From Devosia nanyangense (GTDB lineage Bacteria; Pseudomonadota; Alphaproteobacteria; Rhizobiales; Devosiaceae), in NCBI GenBank assembly GCA_016213505.1, contig JACRAF010000030.1:1-64000 (forward strand): a stretch of 64,000 nt of DNA. The letters run 5' to 3'. The translations under genes and the position numbers were made by a program. Positions 44,623 to 53,089 of this stretch are shown one piece after another; the stretch's first letter is position 1, and each line of letters starts with the position of its first letter. Below the pieces are notes generated by a model that was given only the letters and a program-made list of their open reading frames with translations, did no database searches and was not told the DNA's origin.

Positions 44623-45044
44623 ATGAACGGGTTGTAGTCTCGGTCTGGCCTCGGGTCGACGAAGTGCCCAGTCTGCTCTTCAAAGCCGCACCGATGGCAT
44701 TTCCAGCTCGTGAGTCCGTTCCCTTGTCCAGTGATATGCAGCAGCGACTTGAAGCCCTGATTGAAGCAGGTAGCGCATATCTTATGAGGCGGTTCGCCAT
44801 TTTCCATTCCCGGCTTCAGGCCGTACATATGGATACCGGGCGGAAGGGTCTCCAACTTGTAGCGCTGCTTCTCAGCTTCCCAGTTTTTGAAGCTGGCAAT
44901 CTCGCCTTCAAGGTCGATTATGCGCTTCAACGCCGTCGCTTGCTTTTCTTGCGTCGCGGACAGCGCGTCACGGGCATCGAAGATATGCTGTTGGAGCGTG
45001 AGCTTGACGTCATTGATCGTCGCTTGGTTGGACATAGCATTCAT
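44619..45044 (-). CDS. Hypothetical coiled-coil zinc-ribbon protein
   Basis: The 141-residue protein has an N-terminal coiled coil (residues about 10-60, LTLQQHIFDARDALSATQEK and a following EKQATALKRIIDLEGEI) and a C-terminal ribbon with HKICATC and WKCHRCGFEEQTGHF. The two CxxC pairs probably bind zinc. The combination suggests a dimeric nucleic-acid or protein-binding factor, as seen in phage and accessory regions. Function is unknown. The 3' end meets the small fragment on the other strand. Confidence 0.62.
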   Translation of the reverse strand: MNAMSNQATINDVKLTLQQHIFDARDALSATQEKQATALKRIIDLEGEIASFKNWEAEKQRYKLETLPPGIHMYGLKPGMENGEPPHKICATCFNQGFKSLLHITGQGNGLTSWKCHRCGFEEQTGHFVDPRPDRDYNPFI

Positions 45045-45298
45045 GCCCTTTACGAGGTATCAGTGGCCGCCTTAAGGCTCTCAAGTCCCGCTACGATCTC
45101 AGTAAGCATGTAGGACGCCCTCAAATGAATGAGGGGAGCCTAGCCCCCCTTCATCCTTTTGTGGACTCGCTTGATCAGTGCCAAACGCTGTTTAGGCGAG
45201 ACAGGCTTCATCCGCCGATAGGTGAGGCGGGGGAGGGGGACCGCACATCGCGCGGTGGGTGGGTAGATCACACAGAACATCTCGCAGTGAGTGGCCGG

Positions 45299-45619
45299 CT
45301 AGCCGAGCGTGACCGGCGAGCCGATCGTGCCGATCTGCCTGAGCGTATCGGGATCGAAGTACATTATGCTGATGCGACCAGTGCTGTCCGTCACCATGGC
45401 CTGGACGCAGCCGCCCCAGTCCACGATCTGCGAGACATTGATGCCCTGCTCCTTGGGCAGCGCCGCATAGCAGTCCGGGTTCTCGGTGATGTCCGGATTG
45501 CTGCCGCCGCTGCAGAACGGCGTTACAGATGTGGTCGGGACGGCAGCGAACGCCGGCGCCGCCGACAATCCGATCGAGCCGAGGGCGGCAACGAGAACGA
45601 GCAACGAAAGCTCCTTCAT
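45299..45619 (-). CDS. Secreted small protein, paralogue of the neighbour at 45762
   Basis: The 106-residue product starts MKELSLLVLVAALGSIGLSA and has a cleavage site after AFA, so it is periplasmic or secreted. The mature part has Cys residues in TPFCSG, ENPDCYAAL and WGGCVQA, and a conserved block INVSQIVDWGGCVQAMVTDS followed by IMYFDPDTLRQIG. The same block occurs in the gene at 45762 (INASQTVLWNGCLQAIV, MQYFDPETLERIE). No named family is known to me; the two seem a tandem duplication that diverged. 45045-45298 before it holds no clear gene. Confidence 0.6.
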   Translation of the reverse strand: MKELSLLVLVAALGSIGLSAAPAFAAVPTTSVTPFCSGGSNPDITENPDCYAALPKEQGINVSQIVDWGGCVQAMVTDSTGRISIMYFDPDTLRQIGTIGSPVTLG

Positions 45620-45761
45620 TTTGAATACTCCAGTTCTGTTCGGGAGGAACCGGCGCATGCTGGCGCCGCGCGGCGGCCATGGCCAGCTACAAGACAATGA
45701 GTTTGGTGAATTCGATGCAAGCCGGCGGAAAGAATTGTCACATGCCCGCGACCGGGGCCCG

Positions 45762-46067
45762 TCAGCGTTCGAGTTCGATGCGCTCGAGCGTCTCGGGATC
45801 GAAATACTGCATCGTGTTGTGGCCGTTCTCGCGCACGATGGCCTGGAGGCATCCGTTCCACAACACCGTCTGCGACGCGTTGATGCCACGCGCCCGCAGC
45901 CGTTGCTCGTAGAACGCGGCGCGCTCGGTTTCGGTCATCTTGCCCCCGATGGTGAACTCGAATTCGAAGTGGAGCCCAGGCTCGTATTGGGGGCACATCG
46001 GCACGATGCGTTCGGCCAGCGCCGGGGTCGCGAAAAGCACCAGAGCGAGCGCCAAGCCAGTCCGCAT
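45762..46067 (-). CDS. Secreted small protein, 101 residues, paralogue of 45299
   Basis: A signal peptide (LALALVLFATPALA) is followed by an 83-residue mature part with Cys in VPMCPQY and WNGCLQA. INASQTVLWNGCLQAIVREN and MQYFDPETLERIELE match the paralogue 142 bases further along. The ATG at 46067 overlaps the stop of the M20 amidohydrolase gene by one base (TGATG), so the two are probably co-transcribed. Function unknown. Confidence 0.68.
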   Translation of the reverse strand: MRTGLALALVLFATPALAERIVPMCPQYEPGLHFEFEFTIGGKMTETERAAFYEQRLRARGINASQTVLWNGCLQAIVRENGHNTMQYFDPETLERIELER

Positions 46068-47236
46068 CAGTTGACCGGCAGCGCCGCCTCCACCAGTCTC
46101 GCCCAGTAGCTGACCCCGACCGGAATGATCTCGTCGTTGAAATCGTAGGTGTCGGTGTGCAGCTCCGTCGAGGGGCCGTTGCCGAGAAAGATATAGGCGC
46201 CGGGTTTGGCCTGCAGCATGTAGGCGAAATCCTCGCCGCCCATGGTGCCGTCGGCGTCGGCGTCGACGCGGTCGGCGCCGCTGACCGAGCGCGCCACCTC
46301 GGCGGCGAACGCGGTCGGCCCCGGCGCGTTGACCGTCACCGGATAGCCGTTGCGGTAGTGGATCGTGGCGCTGGCGCCGAACGTCTCGGCGATGCCGTTG
46401 GTGACGGCGCGCAGCCGTTCCTCCATGAACCGGCGCACCTCCTCGTCGAGCGTCCGCACCGTGCCGGTGAGTTTGACCGTCCGGGGGATGATGTTGAACG
46501 CCGTGCCCGCCTCGATCATGGTCACCGACAGCACCGCTTCGCGCATCGGATCGACATTGCGCGAGACGACCGTCTGCAGCGCCAGGATCAGCTGCGCCGC
46601 GATGGTCACCGGATCGACGGTGTTGTGCGGCAGCGCGGCGTGGCCGCCCTTGCCCTCGATGGTGATCTGGAACTCGTCGGTGGCCGCCATGATGCCGCCC
46701 TCGCGGATGCCGAAGCGGCCGGCCGGCAGGCCCGGCAGATTGTGGAGGCCATAGAACTCCTCGATCGCGAAGCGCTCGACCAGCCCGTCCTCGAGCATCG
46801 TGCGCGCGCCCGCCCCGCCTTCCTCGGCCGGCTGGAAGATGACGATGGCGGTGCCGGCGAAATTGCGCGTCTCGCTCAAATACTTCGCCGCGCCCAGCAG
46901 CATCGCCGTGTGCCCGTCATGGCCGCAGGCATGCATCTTGCCGGTGCTCCCGCTCTGGTAGGGCCGGCCGGTGCGCTCGGTGATCGGCAGCGCGTCCATG
47001 TCGGCGCGCAACGCAATGACCTTGCCGGCGCCGCCATTGCGCCCCTTGATCACCCCGACCACGCCGGTGCGCCCGATCCCGGTCGCCACCTCGTCGGCGC
47101 CGAAGGATTTCAGCAGATCCGCCACCCGTCCTGCGGTGCGCTGCACGTCGTATTGCAGCTCGGGGTTGCGGTGGAAATCCTGTCGCCATTCGGCGATCTC
47201 GCGCTGGAATTCGGCGACGCGATTGATAACGGGCAT
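46067..47236 (-). CDS. M20-family amidohydrolase (hippurate hydrolase type)
   Basis: The 389-residue metal-dependent enzyme shows MHACGHDGHTAMLLGAAKYL with metal-binding His and Asp, FQPAEEGGAGARTMLEDGL with the catalytic Glu pair, and GGEDFAYMLQAKPGAYIFLG near the end. The domain layout is that of the IAA-amino-acid hydrolase/HipO/AmhX group, which cleaves N-acyl amino acids. There is no signal peptide, so it is cytosolic. It is divergent from the aminotransferase gene, and a small secreted protein gene follows. The product amino acid could feed the aminotransferase; this is inference. Confidence 0.93.
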   Translation of the reverse strand: MPVINRVAEFQREIAEWRQDFHRNPELQYDVQRTAGRVADLLKSFGADEVATGIGRTGVVGVIKGRNGGAGKVIALRADMDALPITERTGRPYQSGSTGKMHACGHDGHTAMLLGAAKYLSETRNFAGTAIVIFQPAEEGGAGARTMLEDGLVERFAIEEFYGLHNLPGLPAGRFGIREGGIMAATDEFQITIEGKGGHAALPHNTVDPVTIAAQLILALQTVVSRNVDPMREAVLSVTMIEAGTAFNIIPRTVKLTGTVRTLDEEVRRFMEERLRAVTNGIAETFGASATIHYRNGYPVTVNAPGPTAFAAEVARSVSGADRVDADADGTMGGEDFAYMLQAKPGAYIFLGNGPSTELHTDTYDFNDEIIPVGVSYWARLVEAALPVN

Positions 47237-47370
47237 GGGCGATCGGTCCTAAAGGCGTATTTAGCCGGGTCGGCGCGACAAAGGAAACCCCTCCCGGTGC
47301 GGGGCCCTCGTGTTGCAAATCCGTAGCCGCCGCCTATAAAGGCGCCGCCCCCGCCACCCGGATTCCGACC

Positions 47371-48555
47371 ATGTTCGAAACCCTGCAAAAGGCCACGCTC
47401 GATAAGATTTTCGTGCTGATGGCCGAGTACGCCGCCGATCCCCGCGCCAACAAGATCGACCTCGGTGTCGGTGTCTATAAGGACCCTCAGAACAACACCC
47501 CGATCATGTCGGCGGTGCGCAAAGCCGAGCAGCGCATCCTCGATGGCGCCAAGACCAAGACCTATAAGGGCGTCGTGGGGAACAAGGAGTTCTCCGCCGG
47601 GATCGTCGATCTCGCGCTGGGCGGGGTCGTCGATGCCACGCGCATCCGCACCGTCAACGGCGCCGGCGGCACCGGCGCGCTGATGATTTTGATGCAGGTG
47701 CTCGGCCGGGCCCGGCCCAAGGGGCGGATCTTCATCTCCGATCCGACCTGGCCCAACCACATCCCGCTGGCCGAGAACGCCAACCTCACGGTCCACTACT
47801 ATCCGTATTTCGATCCGGCGACGCGGCAGGTCGATTTCGGCGCCATGATGAAGGTGGTCGACACGCTGACCGGCGATGACGTGGTATTATTGCATGGCTG
47901 CTGCCACAATCCGACGGGCGCCAATCTCACGCCCGCGCAGTGGGATGCTGTGGTCGAGAGCCTCCAGCGCACCGGCGCTTTCCCCTTGGTGGACCTCGCT
48001 TATCTCGGCTTCGGCGACGGCCTCGTCGAGGACGCCTACGGCGTCCGCAAGGTCGCCGCATCGCTGCCCGAGTGCATGATCGCCTTCTCCGCCAGCAAGA
48101 ATTTCGGCCTCTACCGCGAGCGCGCCGGCGTCGCCATCGCCATCGCCAGGGACGCGGCAGCGGCCGATGTGGTCTCGAGCCAGATGCAGAACATTATCCG
48201 CGGCACCATCTCGCAGACGCCCGACCACGGCGCCGAAATCGTCCGCGTCATCCTCGAGGACAAGGCGCTGCGCGCCGAGTGGGAGACCGAGCTCACCCAG
48301 ATGCGCGAGCGCATGAAGCGGCTGCGGGTCAAGCTCGCCGACGCCATCCGGCGGAAATCCAACTCCAAGGATTTCGACTTCATCGCCACCCATTCGGGCA
48401 TGTTCTCGCTGCTCGGCCTGCCGCAGTCCGTGGTCGAAAAGCTCAAGACCGAGGACGGCGTCTACATGATCAACGACAGCCGCATCAATGTCGCCGGCAT
48501 CCCGGAGGATCGGGTGGACGAGCTGGCGGATTACCTGATCGCCGCCGCGGGGTGA
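47371..48555 (+). CDS. tyrB: Aromatic-amino-acid / aspartate aminotransferase
   Basis: The 394-residue PLP enzyme of class I has the N-terminal block LGVGVYKDPQNNTPIMSAVR, substrate loop VNGAGGTGALMI, LLHGCCHNPTGANLTPAQWD, and the PLP-binding lysine in AFSASKNFGLYRERAGVAIA. The last is characteristic of the TyrB/AspC subfamily. Residues for dicarboxylate binding (RINVAGI near the end) are present. It transfers amino groups between tyrosine, phenylalanine or aspartate and 2-oxoglutarate. It is followed after one base by a small membrane-protein gene, suggesting one transcript. Confidence 0.92.
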   Translation: MFETLQKATLDKIFVLMAEYAADPRANKIDLGVGVYKDPQNNTPIMSAVRKAEQRILDGAKTKTYKGVVGNKEFSAGIVDLALGGVVDATRIRTVNGAGGTGALMILMQVLGRARPKGRIFISDPTWPNHIPLAENANLTVHYYPYFDPATRQVDFGAMMKVVDTLTGDDVVLLHGCCHNPTGANLTPAQWDAVVESLQRTGAFPLVDLAYLGFGDGLVEDAYGVRKVAASLPECMIAFSASKNFGLYRERAGVAIAIARDAAAADVVSSQMQNIIRGTISQTPDHGAEIVRVILEDKALRAEWETELTQMRERMKRLRVKLADAIRRKSNSKDFDFIATHSGMFSLLGLPQSVVEKLKTEDGVYMINDSRINVAGIPEDRVDELADYLIAAAG

Positions 48556-48556
48556 G

Positions 48557-48787
48557 ATGGATCATATCGTTCGAAATGAGCGATTGAAGCTCCTGGCCAA
48601 TGCACTCGATCGGACGTCTACCGCCTGCTTCACCGTCGGTGGCATTGTCCCGTTGGCGACGGTTGTGTTCGCGAACGGCACGATTGCCTTGCCCTTTGGC
48701 TACTTCGCCGTGGCAGCTACCTGTTGGATTCTGTTCGGTATCGGCCTACATTTGCTTGCACAGGAAGCATTGCGAGGTCTGCGATGA
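48557..48787 (+). CDS. Small two-helix membrane protein (76 residues)
   Basis: The start lies one base after the aminotransferase stop. The N-terminal MDHIVRNERLKLLANALDRT is a helical soluble part; two membrane helices follow (about residues 23-45 and 48-67) and the end is EALRGLR. The stop overlaps the next small gene by ATGA. This family, always with a partner of about 40 residues behind it, is known from several Rhizobiales genomes without function. The clean frame and coupling support a real gene. Confidence 0.6.
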   Translation: MDHIVRNERLKLLANALDRTSTACFTVGGIVPLATVVFANGTIALPFGYFAVAATCWILFGIGLHLLAQEALRGLR

Positions 48788-48909
48788 CGCTGTTGGAGTT
48801 CTTTGCCGCGGTCGGGATGCCAGCGATCCTGTTTCTTCTCGGTTTTGTGGCGCTCAAATGGACCCAATGGGACATCAAGCGCCGCGACCGCCTGCATCCG
48901 GGCGAGTGA
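48784..48909 (+). CDS. Very small membrane protein (41 residues)
   Basis: ATG 48784 overlaps the upstream stop (ATGA). The product MTLLEFFAAVGMPAILFLLG continues with FVALKWTQWDIKRRDRLHPG, giving one membrane helix and a basic, Trp-rich tail on the cytosolic side. It is too short for routine detection, but coupling to the 76-residue gene supports expression. The two may form a small membrane complex. Confidence 0.55.
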   Translation: MTLLEFFAAVGMPAILFLLGFVALKWTQWDIKRRDRLHPGE

Positions 48910-49021
48910 GTCGCCGCCTAGTCCTTCGATTTCGCCGATTTCCTGTAGCGACGCACCTTCCCGGCGCGATGCAAATTGCCTATCTACGCCGTAGAGAAAA
49001 ATCGAAATCCGGAGAGGGAAA

Positions 49022-49675
49022 ATGCAGTTCTTCGTCGACACCGCCGAGATCGCGGACATCAAGAAGCTCTATGAGACCGGCCTGCTCGACGGGGTGACCA
49101 CCAATCCCTCGCTGGTCGCCAAATCCGGCCGCAATTTCAAGGAAGTCGTCAAGGAGATCTGCGGCATCGTCCCCGGCCCGGTCTCGGCCGAAGTCGCGGC
49201 GCTCGACTACGACGGCATGATCGCCGAGGGCGAGGTCCTGGCCAAGCTCGCCGACAACGTCGTGGTCAAGCTGCCGCTGACCTTCGATGGCCTGCGCGCC
49301 ACCAAAACCTTCGCCGGCCGGGGCGTCAAGACCAACGTCACGCTGTGCTTTTCGCCCAACCAGGCGCTGCTCGCCGCCAAGGTCGGCGCCACCTACATCT
49401 CGCCCTTCATCGGCCGGCTCGACGACATCAACCTCGAAGGCATGGAGCTGATCGAGCAGATCCGCACCATCTACGACAACTACAATTTCACCACGCAGAT
49501 TCTCGCCGCCTCGATCCGCTCGGCCAACCACGTGACCCAGGCGGCGCTCGCCGGCGCCGATGTCGCCACCATCCCGCCATCCGTGATCTACAAGCTCGTC
49601 GACCATCCGCTGACCAAGAACGGCCTCGAGCAGTTCGTGAAGGACTGGAAGTCCACGGGCCAGTCGATCCTCTGA
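49022..49675 (+). CDS. fsa: Fructose-6-phosphate aldolase / transaldolase-like protein
   Basis: The 217-residue protein matches the short transaldolase group (MipB/TalC). It reads [20 protein letters not shown], then [16 protein letters not shown]. The Schiff-base lysine is in VVVKLPLT, and [28 protein letters not shown] and [20 protein letters not shown] follow. It either cleaves fructose-6-phosphate to dihydroxyacetone and glyceraldehyde-3-phosphate or acts as a transaldolase; sequence alone does not decide. GGAGAGGGAAA is the ribosome site. It is followed by apbC after one base, so they are probably one operon. Confidence 0.9.
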   Translation: MQFFVDTAEIADIKKLYETGLLDGVTTNPSLVAKSGRNFKEVVKEICGIVPGPVSAEVAALDYDGMIAEGEVLAKLADNVVVKLPLTFDGLRATKTFAGRGVKTNVTLCFSPNQALLAAKVGATYISPFIGRLDDINLEGMELIEQIRTIYDNYNFTTQILAASIRSANHVTQAALAGADVATIPPSVIYKLVDHPLTKNGLEQFVKDWKSTGQSIL

Positions 49676-49676
49676 G

Positions 49677-50765
49677 ATGGCTGATAGCGAAATCGCCGGG
49701 GCGGTGAAGGCCGCTCTGGCACAGGTCGAAATCCCCGGCGGCGGCACGCTTGCCGGCTATTCCGGCCTCTCCGAGGTCATCGTCACCAAGAGCGCCATTG
49801 CGCTCGCCATCTCGGTGCAGCCGGGGATGGAGGCGGCGTTCGGTCCGGCCCGGGTCGCCGCGCAGAAGGCGGCAGAAGCGGTGGGGCAGGGCCGCAAGGT
49901 TCTGATCTCGCTGACCTCCGACAAATCGCCCGCCATGGCTGCGCCGACCGGGCAGGCCGCCGCGCAGGGCCGGCCGGGCCCCCCGCCGAAATCGGCGGTG
50001 CCGGGCGTCAAGAACATCATCGTCGTCGGCTCCGGCAAGGGCGGGGTGGGCAAATCCACCGTCGCGGCCAATCTCGCACTGGCCCTTGCCGCCGAGGGCC
50101 TGAGGACCGGCATCCTCGATGCCGACCTCTACGGCCCCTCGATCCCGAAGCTCCTGGGCATCGAGGGCAAGCCCGCCGTGCGCGAGGACGGCGTTTTTTC
50201 GCCGCACGAGGCCTTCGGCCTCAAGGCCATGTCGATCGGCTCGATGCTGACGCCCGGCCAGGCCGTGGTCTGGCGCGGCCCGATGGCGAGCTCGGCCCTG
50301 CGGCAATTGCTGCGCGAGACCGATTGGGGGGGGCTCGACCTCTTGGTCGTCGACCTGCCGCCGGGCACCGGCGACATCCAGATTTCGCTGTTCCAGCAGG
50401 CCGAGCTGGCGGGCGCCGTGATCGTTTCGACGCCGCAGGATTTGGCGCTGATCGACGCCCAGAAGGCCATCGACATGATCCGGCGGCTGTCGATCCCGCT
50501 GCTCGGGCTGGTCGAGAACATGAGCTATTTCGTCGCCCCCGATACCGGCAAGCGCTACGACATCTTCGGCCATGGCGGCGCCGCGCGGGCGGCGGAGCTG
50601 TTCGGCATGCCGTTCCTCGGCGAAATCCCGCTCGACATGGCTATCCGCGAGACCTCGGACGCCGGCCGGCCGGTGGTCGCGACCGACCCCGATGGCCCCC
50701 AGGCCAAGGCGTTCCGGGCTATCGCCCGCGAAATCCTCAGCCGCAATCCGCAGCTGCGGGCCTGA
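49677..50765 (+). CDS. apbC: Mrp/NBP35-type Fe-S cluster carrier ATPase
   Basis: The 362-residue protein has an N-terminal MIP18/DUF59 domain (residues about 1-75) and the deviant Walker A GSGKGGVGKSTVAANLALAL. Then come LDADLYGPSIPKLLGIEGK, DYLLVVDLPPGTGD-type Walker B and a terminal VENMSYFVAPDTGKRYDIFG. The usual CxxC of the C-terminal part is missing (VAPDTG in its place), as I recall for Rhizobiales homologues, so cluster binding may differ from that of the E. coli type. It loads Fe-S clusters on apoproteins. It overlaps no gene but follows fsa after one base. Confidence 0.92.
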   Translation: MADSEIAGAVKAALAQVEIPGGGTLAGYSGLSEVIVTKSAIALAISVQPGMEAAFGPARVAAQKAAEAVGQGRKVLISLTSDKSPAMAAPTGQAAAQGRPGPPPKSAVPGVKNIIVVGSGKGGVGKSTVAANLALALAAEGLRTGILDADLYGPSIPKLLGIEGKPAVREDGVFSPHEAFGLKAMSIGSMLTPGQAVVWRGPMASSALRQLLRETDWGGLDLLVVDLPPGTGDIQISLFQQAELAGAVIVSTPQDLALIDAQKAIDMIRRLSIPLLGLVENMSYFVAPDTGKRYDIFGHGGAARAAELFGMPFLGEIPLDMAIRETSDAGRPVVATDPDGPQAKAFRAIAREILSRNPQLRA

Positions 50766-50812
50766 CCTGACGCGGTGGCAGGCCCGTCGTGACAGCTGTC
50801 GAATCGGCTGCT

Positions 50813-50828
50813 ATGCAATCGATTACAT
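50813..50828. promoter_or_regulatory. Candidate operator before the beta-glucosidase gene
   Basis: ATGCAATCGATTACAT is a 16-base palindrome apart from one mirrored pair (ATGyAATCGATTrCAT), with central CG. It lies 48 bases before the beta-glucosidase start. It resembles a LacI-family operator, but no regulator gene is adjacent, so the regulator is unknown. Confidence 0.5.
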
Positions 50829-50875
50829 CGTCGTCGGGCTCAGCCGGCGCCATCGCATTGCCACCGGGAGGCATC

Positions 50876-52183
50876 ATGTTTTCAGTCGAGCGCGGCCAGT
50901 TCGGCCCCAATTTCGTTTTCGGCACCGCGACCGCGGCCTACCAGATCGAGGGTGGCCAGATCGACGGCCGCGGCACCTGCATCTGGGACACCTTTGCGGC
51001 CACCCCCGGCAACGTCAAGAACGCCGATGACGGCCACGAGGCCGACGACCATTATCACCGCTGGCCGGAAGACCTCGACCTGATCCGCGACGGCGGCTTC
51101 GACGGCTACCGCTTCTCGCTCGCCTGGCCGCGCATCATCCCAGAGGGGACCGGGGCCATCAACCAGGCCGGCCTCGATTTCTACGACCGGCTGATCGATG
51201 GCATGCTGGAGCGCGGCCTCAAACCCTTCGCCACGCTCTACCATTGGGATCTGCCTAGTCCGCTCCAGGACCGCGGCGGCTGGATGAACCGCGACATCGC
51301 CGGCTGGTTCGCCGACTACGCCGCCGTCGTGGCGCGCAATTTCGGCGACCGCCTCCACGCCACCGCGACCATCAATGAGCCGTGGTGCGTCGCCTTCCTC
51401 AGCCACTTCCTCGGCATCCACGCGCCGGGCTATCGCGACATCCGCGCCGCTTCGCGCGCCATGCATCACGTGCTGTTTGCGCACGGCACCGCGATCGCGG
51501 CGCTCCGTGCCGAAGGCGCCAAGAACCTCGGCATCGTCACCAACCTGCAAAAGTGCGAGCCGGCCTCCGACAGCCCGGCGGACCTCGAAGCCTCCACCCT
51601 CATGGATGGCACCTTCAACCGCTGGTATCTCGATGGGCTCTACAAGGGCAAATATCCCGCCGACATCGTGGCGCGGCTGGAGCCCTACCTCCCCGCCGGC
51701 TTCGAGGCCGACATGCCGGTGGTCTCGACGCCCCTCGACTGGGCCGGCATCAACTACTATTCGCGCTCGCTGCTCGCCTACGATGCGGCGACCCCGGTCT
51801 TCCCGCTGAAGCAGGTCGCGGGGCCGCTCGACAAGAACGACCTCGGTTGGGAAATCTACCCCAAGGGCCTCACCGACCTTCTGGTCCGCGTCTCGAGGGA
51901 ATACACCAAGCTGCCGCTCTATGTGACCGAGAACGGCATGTCCGAGACCAACGACGAAAAGCGCGTCGCCTACTACGACATGCACCTCAAAGCCGTGCTC
52001 GAGGCGCGGGCGCAGGGCGCCGATGTGCGCGGCTATTTCGCCTGGTCGCTGCTCGACAATTACGAATGGGCCGAGGGCTACTCCTCCCGCTTCGGCATCG
52101 TCCACGTCGACTACGAAACCCAGAAGCGGACCCCCAAGGGCAGCTACCGGGCCTTCCAGGGGATGCTGCACAATACGAAGTGA
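50876..52183 (+). CDS. bglB: GH1 beta-glucosidase
   Basis: The 435-residue cytosolic enzyme starts at ATG 50876 with GGGAGG upstream. GH1 landmarks are NFVFGTATAAYQIEGGQIDG, YRFSLAWPRI, acid/base Glu168 in TINEPW and nucleophile Glu352 in YVTENGMSE. WSLLDNYEWAEGYSSRFGIV near the end is also typical. It releases glucose from cellobiose and other beta-glucosides. No beta-glucoside transporter is adjacent, so it uses sugars imported elsewhere. A palindromic operator candidate precedes it. Confidence 0.94.
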   Translation: MFSVERGQFGPNFVFGTATAAYQIEGGQIDGRGTCIWDTFAATPGNVKNADDGHEADDHYHRWPEDLDLIRDGGFDGYRFSLAWPRIIPEGTGAINQAGLDFYDRLIDGMLERGLKPFATLYHWDLPSPLQDRGGWMNRDIAGWFADYAAVVARNFGDRLHATATINEPWCVAFLSHFLGIHAPGYRDIRAASRAMHHVLFAHGTAIAALRAEGAKNLGIVTNLQKCEPASDSPADLEASTLMDGTFNRWYLDGLYKGKYPADIVARLEPYLPAGFEADMPVVSTPLDWAGINYYSRSLLAYDAATPVFPLKQVAGPLDKNDLGWEIYPKGLTDLLVRVSREYTKLPLYVTENGMSETNDEKRVAYYDMHLKAVLEARAQGADVRGYFAWSLLDNYEWAEGYSSRFGIVHVDYETQKRTPKGSYRAFQGMLHNTK

Positions 52184-52351
52184 GGTCGGTAGTGCGGGGT
52201 TTTTTGTAACCGAACATTGCCGTTCGCGGGGTCCGCAACACTCCGTTACCACTTGGTTTCCGACGCCACGCGTTCTTAGGGGCTGGTTAACCGACCCGAC
52301 CACCTTGCTGTCACGCCGATCATCGGCTCTGCCTGCAAGGAGGTCTTTGAC

Positions 52352-53083
52352 ATGTCGATCAGCGGAGTGGGCGGCGGCGCATCAATGATGCGCAGCTTTC
52401 AGCCGCCCAGCTTCAATTCCCTGGATAGTGACTCGAGCGGCGCCATCACGCTCGAGGAATTGAAGTCGAACGCGCCCGATGGTGCGTCCGACAGCAAGAG
52501 CGCCGCACGCGCGGAAAAGCTCTTCAAGGCGATGGACGCCGACGGCTCCGGCTCGGTTTCGAGCGACGAAAAGGATGCCTTCGACGCGAAGGTCCGCGAC
52601 CAGCAGCAGGGGATGCAATTCATGACCCAGCTGATGGCCGGCGGCATGCAGCCGCCCAGCAACGACGACATCTTCGCTGCAACCGACAAGGACGGCTCGG
52701 GTTCGGTGAGCCTCGATGAGTTCTCGCAGGGCGATGCCGCCGAAAAGCTCTCGACCGACCAGCTCTCCAAGCTCTTCTCGATTGTCGATTCCGACAGCGA
52801 TGGGGCCATCTCCAAGACCGAGTCGGCGGCCTTCCTCGATACGCTGAAGACCGCCACCGAGGGTCAGATGGGGCCGCCTCCTTCGGGTGGTCCCGGGGGG
52901 CCGGGTGGGGCCGGCGGTCCGCCGCCGGGTGGTCCGCCGCCGGGCGATGCTGCCGAGGGAGGCGACGACGAGGCCTCGAGCGCGATCGATCTGCTAACGG
53001 CAGCCACCACGGCCTACGCCTCCACGCAGAAGAGCACCGATCTACTCTCGGCGCTTTCGGCCATCTTCGACGAAGCGGCCTGA
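52352..53083 (+). CDS. Four-EF-hand protein with Pro/Gly-rich linker (XopAW-like)
   Basis: The 243-residue protein has four complete 12-residue EF-hand loops: DSDSSGAITLEE (25-36), DADGSGSVSSDE (62-73), DKDGSGSVSLDE (112-123) and DSDSDGAISKTE (146-157), each with Asp at 1 and 3 and Glu at 12, so Ca2+ binding is likely. A Gly/Pro-rich linker at about 174-200 leads to a helical C-terminal tail (IDLLTAATTAYASTQ). No signal peptide is visible. Similar proteins are often named XopAW after a Xanthomonas effector, but no secretion system is seen here, so effector function should not be assumed. AAGGAGG precedes the start. Confidence 0.85.
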   Translation: MSISGVGGGASMMRSFQPPSFNSLDSDSSGAITLEELKSNAPDGASDSKSAARAEKLFKAMDADGSGSVSSDEKDAFDAKVRDQQQGMQFMTQLMAGGMQPPSNDDIFAATDKDGSGSVSLDEFSQGDAAEKLSTDQLSKLFSIVDSDSDGAISKTESAAFLDTLKTATEGQMGPPPSGGPGGPGGAGGPPPGGPPPGDAAEGGDDEASSAIDLLTAATTAYASTQKSTDLLSALSAIFDEAA

Positions 53084-53089
53084 TGCCTT

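Noticed and set aside
45125..46109. Plus-strand frames opposite the secreted paralogues
   Set aside because: The minus-strand frames have signal peptides and mutual similarity; the plus frames show neither.
52352..53083. Type III effector
   Set aside because: The name XopAW is attached to similar EF-hand proteins, but no secretion signal or secretion system is visible here.
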